Assembly: GCA_013824865.1 (NCBI GenBank)
Contig: PNON01000026.1
Coordinates: 1-32,049, forward strand
Reading direction: 5' to 3'
From: Anaerolinea sp.
GTDB lineage: Bacteria > Chloroflexota > Anaerolineae > Anaerolineales > Anaerolineaceae
Length of the DNA stretch: 32,049 bases
Shown here: one piece after another, positions 15,127 to 23,220 of the stretch
Layout of the letters: the number at the start of each line of letters is the position of its first letter
Position numbering within the stretch: position 1 is the first letter of the stretch
Made by a program: the position numbers and the translations under genes
Notes under the pieces: generated by a model
What the model saw: the letters and a program-made list of their open reading frames with translations, nothing else
What the model was told of the DNA's origin: nothing
The model's database searches: none

Positions 15127-16386
15127 ATGAACAATGACTTCGATCAAAAGATGCAGCGCTACGCGGACCTGGCCATCCATGTCGGTTTAAACCTGCAAAA
15201 AGATCAGCGGCTTCTTATTCGCGGTCCTTTGCTTTACGGTGCGCCGATCAGTGCTGCTCCGCTGGTGAATGCTGTTGTGAAAAGCGCATACCAGGCAGGT
15301 GCGCGCCGGGTGGATGTGTTTTGGGGGGACGATCAAACCGAATTACTCCGCTTCCAATATGCTCCGCGAGATTCACTGGCAGAGATGGCCGATTGGAAAG
15401 GGGATGGCCCATTTCAGCACGTCCAAAATGGAGACGCAATCCTGGGGATCACCGGCATCAACCCGGACCTGTTGAAGGGTCAGGACCCGGAACTGGTCAC
15501 TGCCTATACGCAGGCTATTCAAAAACGGCTGGCACCATTCTCCAATGCGGTCAGCACAAACATGGTACAGTGGTTGGTACTGGCCGCCCCCACCCCTGGC
15601 TGGTCAGCCAAAGTATATCCCCATCTATCAGCCGATGAAGCTGTCAAGAAACTGTGGGAGACGCTCTTCGCTTTCTGCCGGTTGGACCAAGCCGATCCGA
15701 TAGCCGCCTGGAAGAAACATACCCTCAGCCTGCAAAACAGGGCTGAGTACCTGAATTCAAAAAAATATACCCATTTTCTCTATCGCGGGCCGGGCACTGA
15801 CTTTAAGGTTGGCTTTACACACAGATCCACCTGGATCGCCGCCAGCGAAAAATCGCAAGGCAGCATTCCATTTATTGCCAATCTCCCCACCGAAGAAGTA
15901 TTCACCGCTCCGCATCGTGAGCAGGCAGACGGTGTAATCCATTCCGCCATGCCTTTAAATTACAGCGGCACACTCATCGACGATTTTTCGCTGCGGTTTG
16001 AAAACGGCCGGGTGGTCAATGCGTCCGCCAGGGTGGGAGAAAGTGTGTTGCAGCAGATCATCGCCACCGATGATGGCGCCGGCCGGTTGGGTGAAGTCGC
16101 ACTGGTACCCAACAGCTCCCCCATTTCACGATCGGGGACGCTATTCTATAATACCCTGCTGGACGAGAACGCCTCCTGCCACCTGGCTCTTGGCCGGGCT
16201 TACCAGACCACACTGGAAGGTGGTGGTATGTGGGGTGATGAAGAATTTAATATCCAGGGAGGCAACACCAGCCTGGTGCATGTGGATTTCATGGTAGGCT
16301 CGGAAAAGTTGGATATTGACGGCAGCCTGCCGGATGGCACCACCGAACCGGTATTCCGCGCTGGCGAGTGGGCGTTTAATATCTAG
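15127..16386 (+). CDS. Aminopeptidase, M29 (thermophilic aminopeptidase AmpS/AmpT) family
   Basis: A 419-aa cytoplasmic metallo-aminopeptidase that removes N-terminal residues from peptides. Family metal ligands are recognisable in order: Glu in NLPTEEVFTAPH, Glu in LGEVALVPN, His in NASCHLALG, and His plus Asp in SLVHVDFMVG. The family signature AYQTTLEGGG and the N-terminal KMQRYADLAIHVGLNLQ are also present. Start ATG 15127 with AGAGGT upstream. It is a single gene flanked by a terminator. Length is normal for the family (about 410 aa). Confidence 0.93.
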   Translation: MNNDFDQKMQRYADLAIHVGLNLQKDQRLLIRGPLLYGAPISAAPLVNAVVKSAYQAGARRVDVFWGDDQTELLRFQYAPRDSLAEMADWKGDGPFQHVQNGDAILGITGINPDLLKGQDPELVTAYTQAIQKRLAPFSNAVSTNMVQWLVLAAPTPGWSAKVYPHLSADEAVKKLWETLFAFCRLDQADPIAAWKKHTLSLQNRAEYLNSKKYTHFLYRGPGTDFKVGFTHRSTWIAASEKSQGSIPFIANLPTEEVFTAPHREQADGVIHSAMPLNYSGTLIDDFSLRFENGRVVNASARVGESVLQQIIATDDGAGRLGEVALVPNSSPISRSGTLFYNTLLDENASCHLALGRAYQTTLEGGGMWGDEEFNIQGGNTSLVHVDFMVGSEKLDIDGSLPDGTTEPVFRAGEWAFNI

Positions 16387-16406
16387 CCTCTGATTATTAC
16401 GAGCCA

Positions 16407-16434
16407 AAAACACCTGGCATAAGTCAGGTGTTTT
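16407..16434 (+). terminator. Terminator after the M29 peptidase
   Basis: AAAACACCTG (16407-16416) pairs with CAGGTGTTTT (16425-16434) around an 8-nt loop, ending in a T-run. Confidence 0.85.
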
Positions 16435-16489
16435 AAATCCCGCAGTGTACTAGTAATGGCTTTACAGGTAATTATTGGGATATCTTATT

Positions 16490-16558
16490 CTCCACACATG
16501 TCTTTCATAGGTTCTTCACACCTTCTTCACATTATCCAATTATCATCAAACTAATAAT
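16490..16558 (+). promoter_or_regulatory. Tandem 11-nt operator repeats and -10 box of the secreted protein gene
   Basis: Three consecutive 11-mers, TCTTTCATAGG (16501), TTCTTCACACC (16512) and TTCTTCACATT (16523), with a weaker fourth (CTCCACACATG, 16490), lie on one helix face. A TAATAAT -10 candidate follows at 16552-16558, so the last repeat covers the -35 region. Direct repeats with 11-nt period are the typical binding pattern of OmpR/PhoB-family response regulators. Confidence 0.45.
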
Positions 16559-16599
16559 AGTACAGTTCATCTGTACCAATCAGTAAGGAGAAAATAAGA

Positions 16600-17142
16600 A
16601 TGAAAAAAATCTATATCGTAAGTCTGACTGCACTAGCCTTGATCGCCTTCACCTTTGGGGGCACTTCCGCTGTCTCCGCCTACGCCGTTGAACCAGTGTT
16701 ACCTGCAACAGCAGAATCAACTGGATTCGGGCAAGCTGGCGGTAGAGACCCTGGCACCGGCACTGGTATTCAGGATCCCATTTTATTGGGTGATGAAATC
16801 CTGCACGATTATATAATTGCGGCTTATAGCGATGCCCTGGGAATACCGGTGGAAGAAATCGAATCCCGTGTCGATGCTGGTGAAACGCTTGCTGAAATCG
16901 CCATAGCTGCTGGCTACTCACTGGAAGATTTCCAGGTATTACAGGATGGCGTCTTTGCCACTGCATTGTCTGAAGCAGTTGCCGATGGGGATATCACCCA
17001 GGAACAGGCTGACTGGCTCAGCGCCCGCGGAAATCGTGGCAGCGCTGGTACAGGAATGAGCGGCCTGGGCATGCAATATGAGACCCGTACTACTACAGGC
17101 GCTGGATACCGCCATGGTTTCCTAAGCCAAAACCGACCGTAA
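16600..17142 (+). CDS. Secreted protein of unknown function
   Basis: A 180-aa protein with a clear Sec signal peptide: MKKIY followed by a hydrophobic core (LTALALIAFTFGG) and a probable cleavage site after SAVSAYA. The mature part is rich in Gly, Ala and acidic residues. It has a helical segment containing two related units: IPVEEIESRVDAGETLAEIAIAAGYSLEDF and LSEAVADGDITQEQADWLSARG (the first given in two pieces by sense: IPVEEIESRV, DAGETLAEIAIAAGYSLEDF). Similar 'dagetlaeiA...aiadGkItqeqad' repeats occur in small secreted proteins of uncertain role. Start ATG 16600 with AAGGAG upstream. It appears regulated through the 11-nt repeats just ahead of it. Possible roles are envelope stress or phosphate response, but that is only a guess. 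Confidence 0.85.
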   Translation: MKKIYIVSLTALALIAFTFGGTSAVSAYAVEPVLPATAESTGFGQAGGRDPGTGTGIQDPILLGDEILHDYIIAAYSDALGIPVEEIESRVDAGETLAEIAIAAGYSLEDFQVLQDGVFATALSEAVADGDITQEQADWLSARGNRGSAGTGMSGLGMQYETRTTTGAGYRHGFLSQNRP

Positions 17143-17164
17143 TAAATAGCAAAAGCTATAAACC

Positions 17165-17206
17165 AAACACTAACAGGACGGCGAATACCCATCCTGTTAG
17201 TGTTTT
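17165..17206. terminator. Bidirectional terminator between convergent genes
   Basis: AAACACTAACAGGA (17165-17178) pairs with TCCTGTTAGTGTTT (17192-17205), a 14-bp stem with a 13-nt loop and T-rich ends on both strands. It lies between the secreted protein gene and the leftward Asp-box gene. Confidence 0.85.
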
Positions 17207-17275
17207 CCAGGTAAACCATTGGAGTAATTGGGGACTGTATATATCTGCTGGTAAGCAGGTTGGAATTCATCTGAC

Positions 17276-18508
17276 TTATTCTATTAACTGTGGCATAACT
17301 GCTGTCCAAGTAAGGCCGCCATCCACAGTGGATAGCACCTCGCCAGCAGCGGAGATCATCCATCCAAGCTGATCATTGATGAAATGCATTCTGAAGCCAT
17401 CCGGAAGATTGGGAAAGGCTTGCAGGTCGCCAGCCGGGGCAACGAATGAGGTGGTCTCACCCTGGATGAAGACCCCTCCGCCTGGCAGATAAGTCAACCC
17501 ACCGGCTGGAATATTTGTAATCGTCCATTCCACGCCATCATTGGAAGATGTGTAAAGCCAGGCCAAAGGCTGTTCCAGTGGCGAGCTCATGATCTTACAG
17601 GCCACCTCAAGCTGGATGCTGCTCACCCCTGCATGTGGGAACTGTGAGGCGCATACAGCATCAAAATTCGCATATAATCCTGCCTGCCCGGGCGGATCGG
17701 GTAGCTGCACATCTTCCCAAAATGCTCCGCCATCTGAAGTATGGAAGAGCAGCACCCCGGCGGCCACGCCATTGCAGGTGCCGGTCAACCAACCCTCCCG
17801 TGCATCCACAAAAAGCAGCCCTGTTTTCTGGCAGCTTTGAATCCCGGAGGGATCGTTCATTGGATCGACCACTTTATCCCAGGTTTCACCACCGTCCCCG
17901 GTTCGGTAGATGACGATGTAATCATGGTTCATCCCCGCCCCCACATGCGCCATCAGCCAGCCATGGTATGCGTTGATAAACTGGATATGCGAGATGGAAA
18001 ATGCTTCCATCAGTCCATCAACGGGTATGGTTGCTGCTTTCCAATGCCTGCCGCCATCATCCGTCCGCCAAATAACCTGCTCTCCCAATGGCGGCAGCGC
18101 GGTCATGTAAGGTGCAACCCAGGCGATATTTTCATCCAGGAAAAAGCTTGCCAGCCGGGTGGAATTTGGATCTCTGCCCGCTTCATACGCCAGGCGGGTA
18201 TCCACCCAGCTCTTCCCTCCATCAATGGTGCGCAGCACTGTGAGGCTCTTTCCAGAGACTCCGCTAATCACCCAGCCGATTTCTGCGGTGATCATGCGAA
18301 GTTCCAACAGGTCAAATTCAGTTCCTTCCGGTTGCTCTTCAACATTTGTCTCAGGGCTGCTTGTTGAAATCAATTCCGGCTGGGTGGCTGTGGCTGGCTT
18401 TTCAACCGGAACCGCGTTGCTCTCGTTATAAGGTTTGGCAGATGGGATCGCGCAAGCGCTGGTGAGCATCAAGATAAGGAGAATGGGAATGATCAGTTCC
18501 ATTTTCAT
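17276..18508 (-). CDS. Asp-box (BNR) repeat lipoprotein, Ycf48-like
   Basis: A 410-aa protein that is probably lipid-anchored: MKMELIIPILLILMLTSAC is a signal with a lipobox-like end (Cys19), followed by a Ser/Pro/Thr linker (about 20-58). The rest is a set of Asp-box repeats, visible as TIDGGKSW, TDDGGRHW, TGDGGETW, TSDGGAFW, SSNDGVEW and TVDGGLTW. Repeated GWL/GWM strands precede them. This predicts a six-bladed-type beta-propeller like Ycf48 or sortilin-type folds. Such domains bind proteins or carbohydrates; no catalytic residues are evident. ATG 18508 is preferred over the frame start at 18568 because the signal then begins correctly, and a TATGCT box lies exactly 6 nt upstream. Function unknown. 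Confidence 0.85.
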   Translation of the reverse strand: MKMELIIPILLILMLTSACAIPSAKPYNESNAVPVEKPATATQPELISTSSPETNVEEQPEGTEFDLLELRMITAEIGWVISGVSGKSLTVLRTIDGGKSWVDTRLAYEAGRDPNSTRLASFFLDENIAWVAPYMTALPPLGEQVIWRTDDGGRHWKAATIPVDGLMEAFSISHIQFINAYHGWLMAHVGAGMNHDYIVIYRTGDGGETWDKVVDPMNDPSGIQSCQKTGLLFVDAREGWLTGTCNGVAAGVLLFHTSDGGAFWEDVQLPDPPGQAGLYANFDAVCASQFPHAGVSSIQLEVACKIMSSPLEQPLAWLYTSSNDGVEWTITNIPAGGLTYLPGGGVFIQGETTSFVAPAGDLQAFPNLPDGFRMHFINDQLGWMISAAGEVLSTVDGGLTWTAVMPQLIE

Positions 18509-18514
18509 AGCATG

Positions 18515-18520
18515 AGCATA
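18515..18520 (-). promoter_or_regulatory. Possible -10 of the Asp-box gene, leaderless layout
   Basis: TATGCT ends exactly 6 nt before ATG 18508, the same spacing as in four other genes of the window. The box matches TATAAT at 4 of 6 positions and there is no Shine-Dalgarno. Confidence 0.3.
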
Positions 18521-18615
18521 AATCAAAGTTGATTTGAATGCAACCTTCTTAGGCCAGGTTGTTTCCACATCTTGTCTCCACAGGCATTCTCCTATAGAAT
18601 GAATTATCTAAAATA

Positions 18616-19782
18616 ATGGCTCGAAAAATATTACATATAGACCTGGATGCTTTCTTTTGCTCGGTGGAAGAGATTAAAGACCCACAACTGGTAGGGAAAG
18701 CCTTCGCGGTTGGCGGACAACCCGGACAGCGCGGAGTAGTTTCTTCATGCTCTTATGCTGCCCGGCAATTCGGGGTCCGTTCAGCCATGCCCACCGGACG
18801 CGCACTGGCGCTCTGCCCGGGGCTCATCCTCGTCTCCGGACGGCATTCGGAGTATGGCGAATACTCCGACCGGGTTATGGCCATCTTCCATGAGACCACA
18901 CCACTGGTCGAGGAGGTCTCGATTGATGAAGCCTTCCTGGATGTCAGCGACCTGCCCCAATCCCCCGAGCTGATCGCCCGACAGATCCAGGAAAGGGTAA
19001 GGGTGGAAGTGAATCTGCCCTGCTCCATCGGCGCGGCTGGCAACAAGCTGGTGGCCAAGATCGCCACTGATATTGGAAAAGCAGAAAAGAAAGGCAGCAC
19101 TGCCCCGCGAGCCATCAAGGTGGTTCAACCCGGTAAAGAAGCCGAGTTCCTCGCTCCACTGCCTGTTCAGGCCATTTGGGGGGTGGGAGCCAAGACCGCT
19201 GCTCATCTCAATGATTTGGGATTGCACACCATCGGGGATGTCGCCGCGTCCTCGCCGGCAGATCTAAAACGCTGGCTGGGGAAAACTGGCGAATATCTCG
19301 CCCGGGCAGCGCTGGGGGTGGATGACTCACAGGTGCATGCCTCTCATGGCATCAAATCCATCAGCCAGGAAAGTACGTTTGCTGAGGACACGGCTGATAT
19401 CCAAGAGATCACGGCCACCTTCCGCTGGATGGCGGATAAGGTTGCCCGGCGGTTGAGGCAAAAAGGGATGAGCGGCAGCACGGTGTGCATCAAGGTGCGG
19501 CTGGCGGATTTTTCCACCTTCACCCGCCAGGAGCACCTGCCTTCACCTACAAACCTGGAAAGCATCATTTTCGAAAAAGCCATGACACTTTTCAACACCT
19601 TCTGGAAACCGGGTCAACCCATCCGCCTGCTGGGTGTTGGCGTAAGCGAGCTGGAAGAAGGCTGGCACCAGATGGCGCTGTTTGAGCCGAAACAGGAAAA
19701 AGAGATCCGCCTGCACCAGGCAATGGACGAGATTCGCGAAAAGTTTGGTAAAACCATGCTGCAGAGAGGTAAAACACGTTAA
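18616..19782 (+). CDS. dinB: DNA polymerase IV (Y-family translesion polymerase)
   Basis: A 388-aa Y-family polymerase that copies past damaged bases and can be mutagenic. The catalytic motifs are IDLDAFFCSVE (residues 8-18, first Asp) and EEVSIDEAFLDVS (Asp-Glu pair). The palm and fingers (SSCSYAARQFGVRSAMP), thumb helix-hairpin-helix (VQAIWGVGAKTAAHLNDLGLHTIGD) and little-finger domain are complete. The C-terminus has QMALFEPKQEKE, which resembles a beta-clamp-binding QxxLF peptide. Start ATG 18616; no Shine-Dalgarno is visible and the -10 is uncertain (TAGAAT at 18595-18600). I found no convincing LexA box. The next gene overlaps its stop by one base. Confidence 0.95.
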   Translation: MARKILHIDLDAFFCSVEEIKDPQLVGKAFAVGGQPGQRGVVSSCSYAARQFGVRSAMPTGRALALCPGLILVSGRHSEYGEYSDRVMAIFHETTPLVEEVSIDEAFLDVSDLPQSPELIARQIQERVRVEVNLPCSIGAAGNKLVAKIATDIGKAEKKGSTAPRAIKVVQPGKEAEFLAPLPVQAIWGVGAKTAAHLNDLGLHTIGDVAASSPADLKRWLGKTGEYLARAALGVDDSQVHASHGIKSISQESTFAEDTADIQEITATFRWMADKVARRLRQKGMSGSTVCIKVRLADFSTFTRQEHLPSPTNLESIIFEKAMTLFNTFWKPGQPIRLLGVGVSELEEGWHQMALFEPKQEKEIRLHQAMDEIREKFGKTMLQRGKTR

Positions 19783-20303
19783 TGACCAACACCCCCTCCC
19801 CCATCGCTGATACCTACTGGGTCATCCCCGGACGCTTTATGGCCGGTCGAAATCCGCTGGCCATGCCCGGAGTGATTGACGAAAAGAACATAAAGGCTAT
19901 GCTTGCCTGCGGAATCGACACCTTCATTGATCTTACCCACAAAGACGAATTTGGCGGTGTGGCTTATGCCCCGATCCTTGAGAAATATCAACATGAAAAA
20001 GAATACCAGTATTTCAACCACCCTATAGTAGATTTTGGACTGCCCACCCAAACAGAGATGAGCGCCATCCTGCGGCGCATCCATCGTGCCTTGAAAGAAG
20101 GCTGCAATATCTACCTGCACTGCTACGCCGGCCTGGGCCGCACCGGCACCGTGGTGGGTTGTTTCCTGGTGGAGCGCGGCCTGACTGGAAGGGAAGCCCT
20201 GGCGGAGATCATCCGGATGCGCTCCGACCTGGATGGCGGCGGGCAGTTCAGCCCGCAGACCGGTGAACAAAAGCAATTTGTAATGAATTGGAAAAAAGGG
20301 TAA
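19782..20303 (+). CDS. Dual-specificity / tyrosine phosphatase-like protein
   Basis: A 173-aa cysteine phosphatase. The signature HCYAGLGRTG (HCx5RTG) provides the catalytic Cys and the phosphate-binding Arg, and VDFGLPT supplies the likely general-acid Asp. The N-terminal SPIADTYWVIPGRFMAGRNP is typical of bacterial proteins of this group. The substrate is unknown; it could be phosphoprotein or a small phosphorylated molecule. The gene starts inside the dinB stop codon (TAATG), with AGAGGT upstream, so it is translationally coupled to dinB. Confidence 0.88.
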   Translation: MTNTPSPIADTYWVIPGRFMAGRNPLAMPGVIDEKNIKAMLACGIDTFIDLTHKDEFGGVAYAPILEKYQHEKEYQYFNHPIVDFGLPTQTEMSAILRRIHRALKEGCNIYLHCYAGLGRTGTVVGCFLVERGLTGREALAEIIRMRSDLDGGGQFSPQTGEQKQFVMNWKKG

Positions 20304-20304
20304 A

Positions 20305-20313
20305 TGGTATAAT
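20305..20313 (+). promoter_or_regulatory. Extended -10 of tRNA-Thr
   Basis: TG-G-TATAAT (20305-20313) lies 9 nt before the first base of the tRNA. A TTGGAA is present further upstream but at a short spacing. Confidence 0.55.
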
Positions 20314-20322
20314 TCTGCCACC

Positions 20323-20395
20323 GCCACCTTAGCTCAGATGGTAGAGCAGGCGTTTCGTAAACGTCAGGTCATGGGTTCGACTCCCATAGGTGGCT
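20323..20395 (+). tRNA. tRNA-Thr, anticodon CGU
   Basis: A full cloverleaf can be drawn. The acceptor GCCACCT (20323-20329) pairs with AGGTGGC (20388-20394), with T at 20395 as discriminator. The D arm is GCTC...GAGC, the anticodon arm is GGCGT-TTCGTAA-ACGTC with anticodon CGT reading ACG, and the T arm is ATGGG-TTCGACT-CCCAT. CCA is not encoded. Foreign-looking DNA begins right after its 3' end. Confidence 0.95.
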
Positions 20396-20455
20396 CTTTT
20401 TAATTATTCTAGGATGAAATAACCTTGCCAATAATCTCTGAATACGGTTGTAACT

Positions 20456-20563
20456 CGGACGTGTCCGGAAGCGAAGACCTCACCAAAGAATAACTCCTCT
20501 CAGGATTTAAAAGGAGCTAAAAGAAAACCAAAGGCCTCTGGTCAAAACCTCGTCCTTGGTGAG
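20456..20563 (+). ncRNA. Possible structured RNA downstream of tRNA-Thr
   Basis: Nested complementary segments suggest a folded RNA: a CGGA-CGTG-TCCG hairpin (20456-20467), then CTCACCAA (20479-20486) pairing with TTGGTGAG (20556-20563), enclosing CTCCT/AGGAG (20494-20498 with 20512-20516) and ACCA/TGGT (20527-20530 with 20539-20542). I do not recognise it as a known class. It could also be the scar of an integrated element. The stretch 20396-20760 holds no protein gene. Confidence 0.25.
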
Positions 20564-20760
20564 ACTCCAACGCGAACGAATTAAGGTGAATGTTTCATTG
20601 AGTGATTCTTAAATATAAATGATGAATACAATGGAAAGGGTAGAATCTTCTAGAATTTTTACCTTTATGAGTTTTCTACGCGGCCATAGAATTAATTGTA
20701 TCCAATACAAGATACGGGAATGGAATTATTGCTTTGACTTATACCCCTCAAAGAATATTC

Positions 20761-22923
20761 TTATTTTCCATCAATTATCGATAAGAATACCCCGAGAATC
20801 GCAATTAATGAGCCAACAAATAATGATGATTTTCGATGTTTTGGCATGAAGATAAATATCATGATTGAAGGAATAAGTAGAAAAATACAACCCTGTAAAC
20901 CAAGATACTTCGAGTGGTTTATGAACCATGTCCAGTTTAGTTCGTAGACGAGTAACTCAAAGACAATCAAAATAACAATAGAAGAAACAATAGTCAAAAA
21001 AAGCTTAATATTATTTCTGTCTTTTTCTCTTTCATCGAGTAATAATTTCTCTAACCTTCCCTTTTCATCCCTAAGGTTTCGCTCAGTTTCCTGTCGATGA
21101 CTTAGGTCGTTACGGTTTTGAGCTTGAGATAACTCCAATTCATTCCGCAACTTGTCTTCAGCTATCATTTTTTCATCTAGTTCTTTTTCCTTCAAAGCTA
21201 TTGATACTGATAATTCAGCATTTGATTTTTTGCTTTGCTCGAACCTCTCCTGTAAAGCCGAATATTCTTCTTCAAGTTCTGTATTCTCTTTAACTATTGC
21301 TAGTTCAATTTGCTCTTTGAAAGCAACTTCGTCTAGCAAATAATTTCGCAGATTCCCAATTAGCAATTCGTTCGATAATAACTTTGTGGCAGTCTCTTCG
21401 CTTATCCCTTTGTAGCTATTTAAGATAGACGCCATCTTGGATGCGGTCATAGATGCGTTACTCCCAATTAATCTGAATTCTGGAATTGCAAACGTTTCTG
21501 CAAATGACCTGTCAAAATCTCCATCTGCAGGAATAAACGGTCGAAGTAATTGCCAAAAAAGGTTTGGCAAAACAGTGCAAGGTAACATACCTTCTCGCTT
21601 ACTTGTTTCCCAATCGAATCCATAAAGAGTGTAATCACATGAAATTAGGAGCGCACCAGCTTCAAGTGTGTTTTTAGCTTGAGTTCGCAAGGTTCTAACA
21701 GCGTCAAGAACAGTCATATCATGTTCTATCAATCTTATTGGTTTATCCCGATTTATTCTTACAAGGTAATCCGAATAATCCGATGAGAGAGAACTTATTG
21801 AAGCAACCCTATCATCTGTTGGAATAACTCTTATTATTTTTTTCTCAGAGAGAATAACGTCCGAATGTTCATAAGGTAAAAAATAAGAATCCGCATCAAT
21901 TAATTCCTTCGCGTTTCTCTGATGATAACGTAGTTCTATCCCAGAAATAGATCGGGAACTTAATATACCCAGACTAATATTCTTATTCCAATTCGTGCTT
22001 CGAAGGCTATCCCTATGAATAGTAATACTTCTTAACAGTTCTTGTTCTGTTCTTTGGTGATATCGCAAGTCAAAAGGTAATTTATATTTCTTTATTGCTT
22101 CCAATAATTCGATTGATACAGCAACTTGCGTACTTACCGTTAAATCAAGTACGCCAAAAAGGAAATTCGTATCTAAGTAAAGAATTAATGGGCATAGATT
22201 CTTCCGAAAATCTTCAGCAGTTTCTGGGATAATGGCTAATGCGTAATAGTTAAAGGCACAGTCTGCCATTTGAGAGATATATTTTGTCCGGCAGAATGAT
22301 TTACCAACTGATGCCATAAAACTGCGAATTAATCCTTTGGAAATTTCTTTCTGTTCTGTAGCAAATTCATCAACAGAAGAATCTAACATCATGGATAAGC
22401 TCTCAATACCATTTTGTGATACTTTCACTGTGGGGTCTATTAGGGAGACTGTTTGAATTCCATGCCGCCGAAACGCAAGGGAAAGATAAATTTTCAGCCC
22501 TCGCCATAAAGGTTCCAGCGGAAGGAGAGGTTGTTCGCTTGACACCTCGGAAAACCATTCATTTTTTACATCATCTTCTAGTCTTTCTGCATCCTCAACA
22601 TTTTTCAATAGTAATAATTTCAAATCTACTTGAAGGTTTAAATTACCCTCTTTGCTTAGGATTTTTTGTTTTCTAATTAATTCAGCGATAGCGGAATCAA
22701 TTTCGTGTTGAGGAAAATCCAAGCCTGACATAACTAAGACTTCATCATGCAGAGTTTTTGGTGTTGAAAAGGGTTCATCAGAAAATCTTATAAAACAATA
22801 TAAAACCAATTCTTGAAGGGTTTCTTGAGAATTTCGGGTTTGGGATACAGCTGCCATAACACACATTTGTTCAAAAGCAATGCTAAAGTCATGTGCGAGG
22901 ACAAGTTGAGAATTTTGTTCCAT
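20761..22923 (-). CDS. Membrane-anchored PIN-like protein (AT-rich island)
   Basis: A 720-aa protein of AT-rich codon use unlike its neighbours. Residues 1-230 are helical. Residues about 244-435 look like a PIN nuclease fold: LILYLDTNFLFGVL (D251), RTEQELLRSI (E295), a HDMTVLD segment (D402, D407) and GALLISCDYTLYGF (D430), acidic residues in PIN order. About 530-640 is a long Glu/Lys/Arg coiled coil, and the C-terminus has three hydrophobic helices (641-661, 674-692, 701-717). That predicts a metal-dependent RNase or structure-specific nuclease held at the membrane. Role is unknown; defence or toxicity is a reasonable guess. Start ATG 22923 with GAAGGTG upstream. A lone gene after tRNA-Thr. 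Confidence 0.8.
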   Translation of the reverse strand: MEQNSQLVLAHDFSIAFEQMCVMAAVSQTRNSQETLQELVLYCFIRFSDEPFSTPKTLHDEVLVMSGLDFPQHEIDSAIAELIRKQKILSKEGNLNLQVDLKLLLLKNVEDAERLEDDVKNEWFSEVSSEQPLLPLEPLWRGLKIYLSLAFRRHGIQTVSLIDPTVKVSQNGIESLSMMLDSSVDEFATEQKEISKGLIRSFMASVGKSFCRTKYISQMADCAFNYYALAIIPETAEDFRKNLCPLILYLDTNFLFGVLDLTVSTQVAVSIELLEAIKKYKLPFDLRYHQRTEQELLRSITIHRDSLRSTNWNKNISLGILSSRSISGIELRYHQRNAKELIDADSYFLPYEHSDVILSEKKIIRVIPTDDRVASISSLSSDYSDYLVRINRDKPIRLIEHDMTVLDAVRTLRTQAKNTLEAGALLISCDYTLYGFDWETSKREGMLPCTVLPNLFWQLLRPFIPADGDFDRSFAETFAIPEFRLIGSNASMTASKMASILNSYKGISEETATKLLSNELLIGNLRNYLLDEVAFKEQIELAIVKENTELEEEYSALQERFEQSKKSNAELSVSIALKEKELDEKMIAEDKLRNELELSQAQNRNDLSHRQETERNLRDEKGRLEKLLLDEREKDRNNIKLFLTIVSSIVILIVFELLVYELNWTWFINHSKYLGLQGCIFLLIPSIMIFIFMPKHRKSSLFVGSLIAILGVFLSIIDGK

Positions 22924-23220
22924 TTTTCACCTTCAGTAAAGCAAAATATTGGATGTTCCTAAATAGTTGTTATCTACATTGTTTTTGATTATTAAACCTA
23001 GGCTGAAAAACGTATTATTTGGTTATAGTTTAGATTATTTTTTCCAACCTTCAGAATAAAATAAAATTATTTTTTTGGGATAAGTCATTCAATTATAAGG
23101 CAATATAGTTTTCCTCATATAATAAACACATTGTGTACTGTTTTATTGGTTTTGGCGTGAATAATGCTATGTTTGTGTCAGTCTCCTACCGCACACTTGT
23201 AGACCGCCAGGTCACAACCA
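22924..23220. other. AT-rich intergenic region, right edge of island
   Basis: About 300 nt, strongly AT-rich, with no open frame or clear hairpin. I found no copy of the tRNA-Thr 3' end here, so no attachment-site pair is supported. Confidence 0.4.

Noticed and set aside
18541-18615. LexA/SOS box upstream of dinB
   Set aside because: Only a weak TAGA/TCTA pair is present; nothing matches a known LexA consensus.
20619-20849. 76-codon open frame in the AT-rich island
   Set aside because: It overlaps the end of the PIN-like gene on the other strand and has no ribosome binding site.
20323-23220. Integrated element with attachment-site repeats at tRNA-Thr
   Set aside because: The AT-rich block starts after the tRNA, but I found no second copy of the tRNA 3' end near 23200 and no integrase gene.
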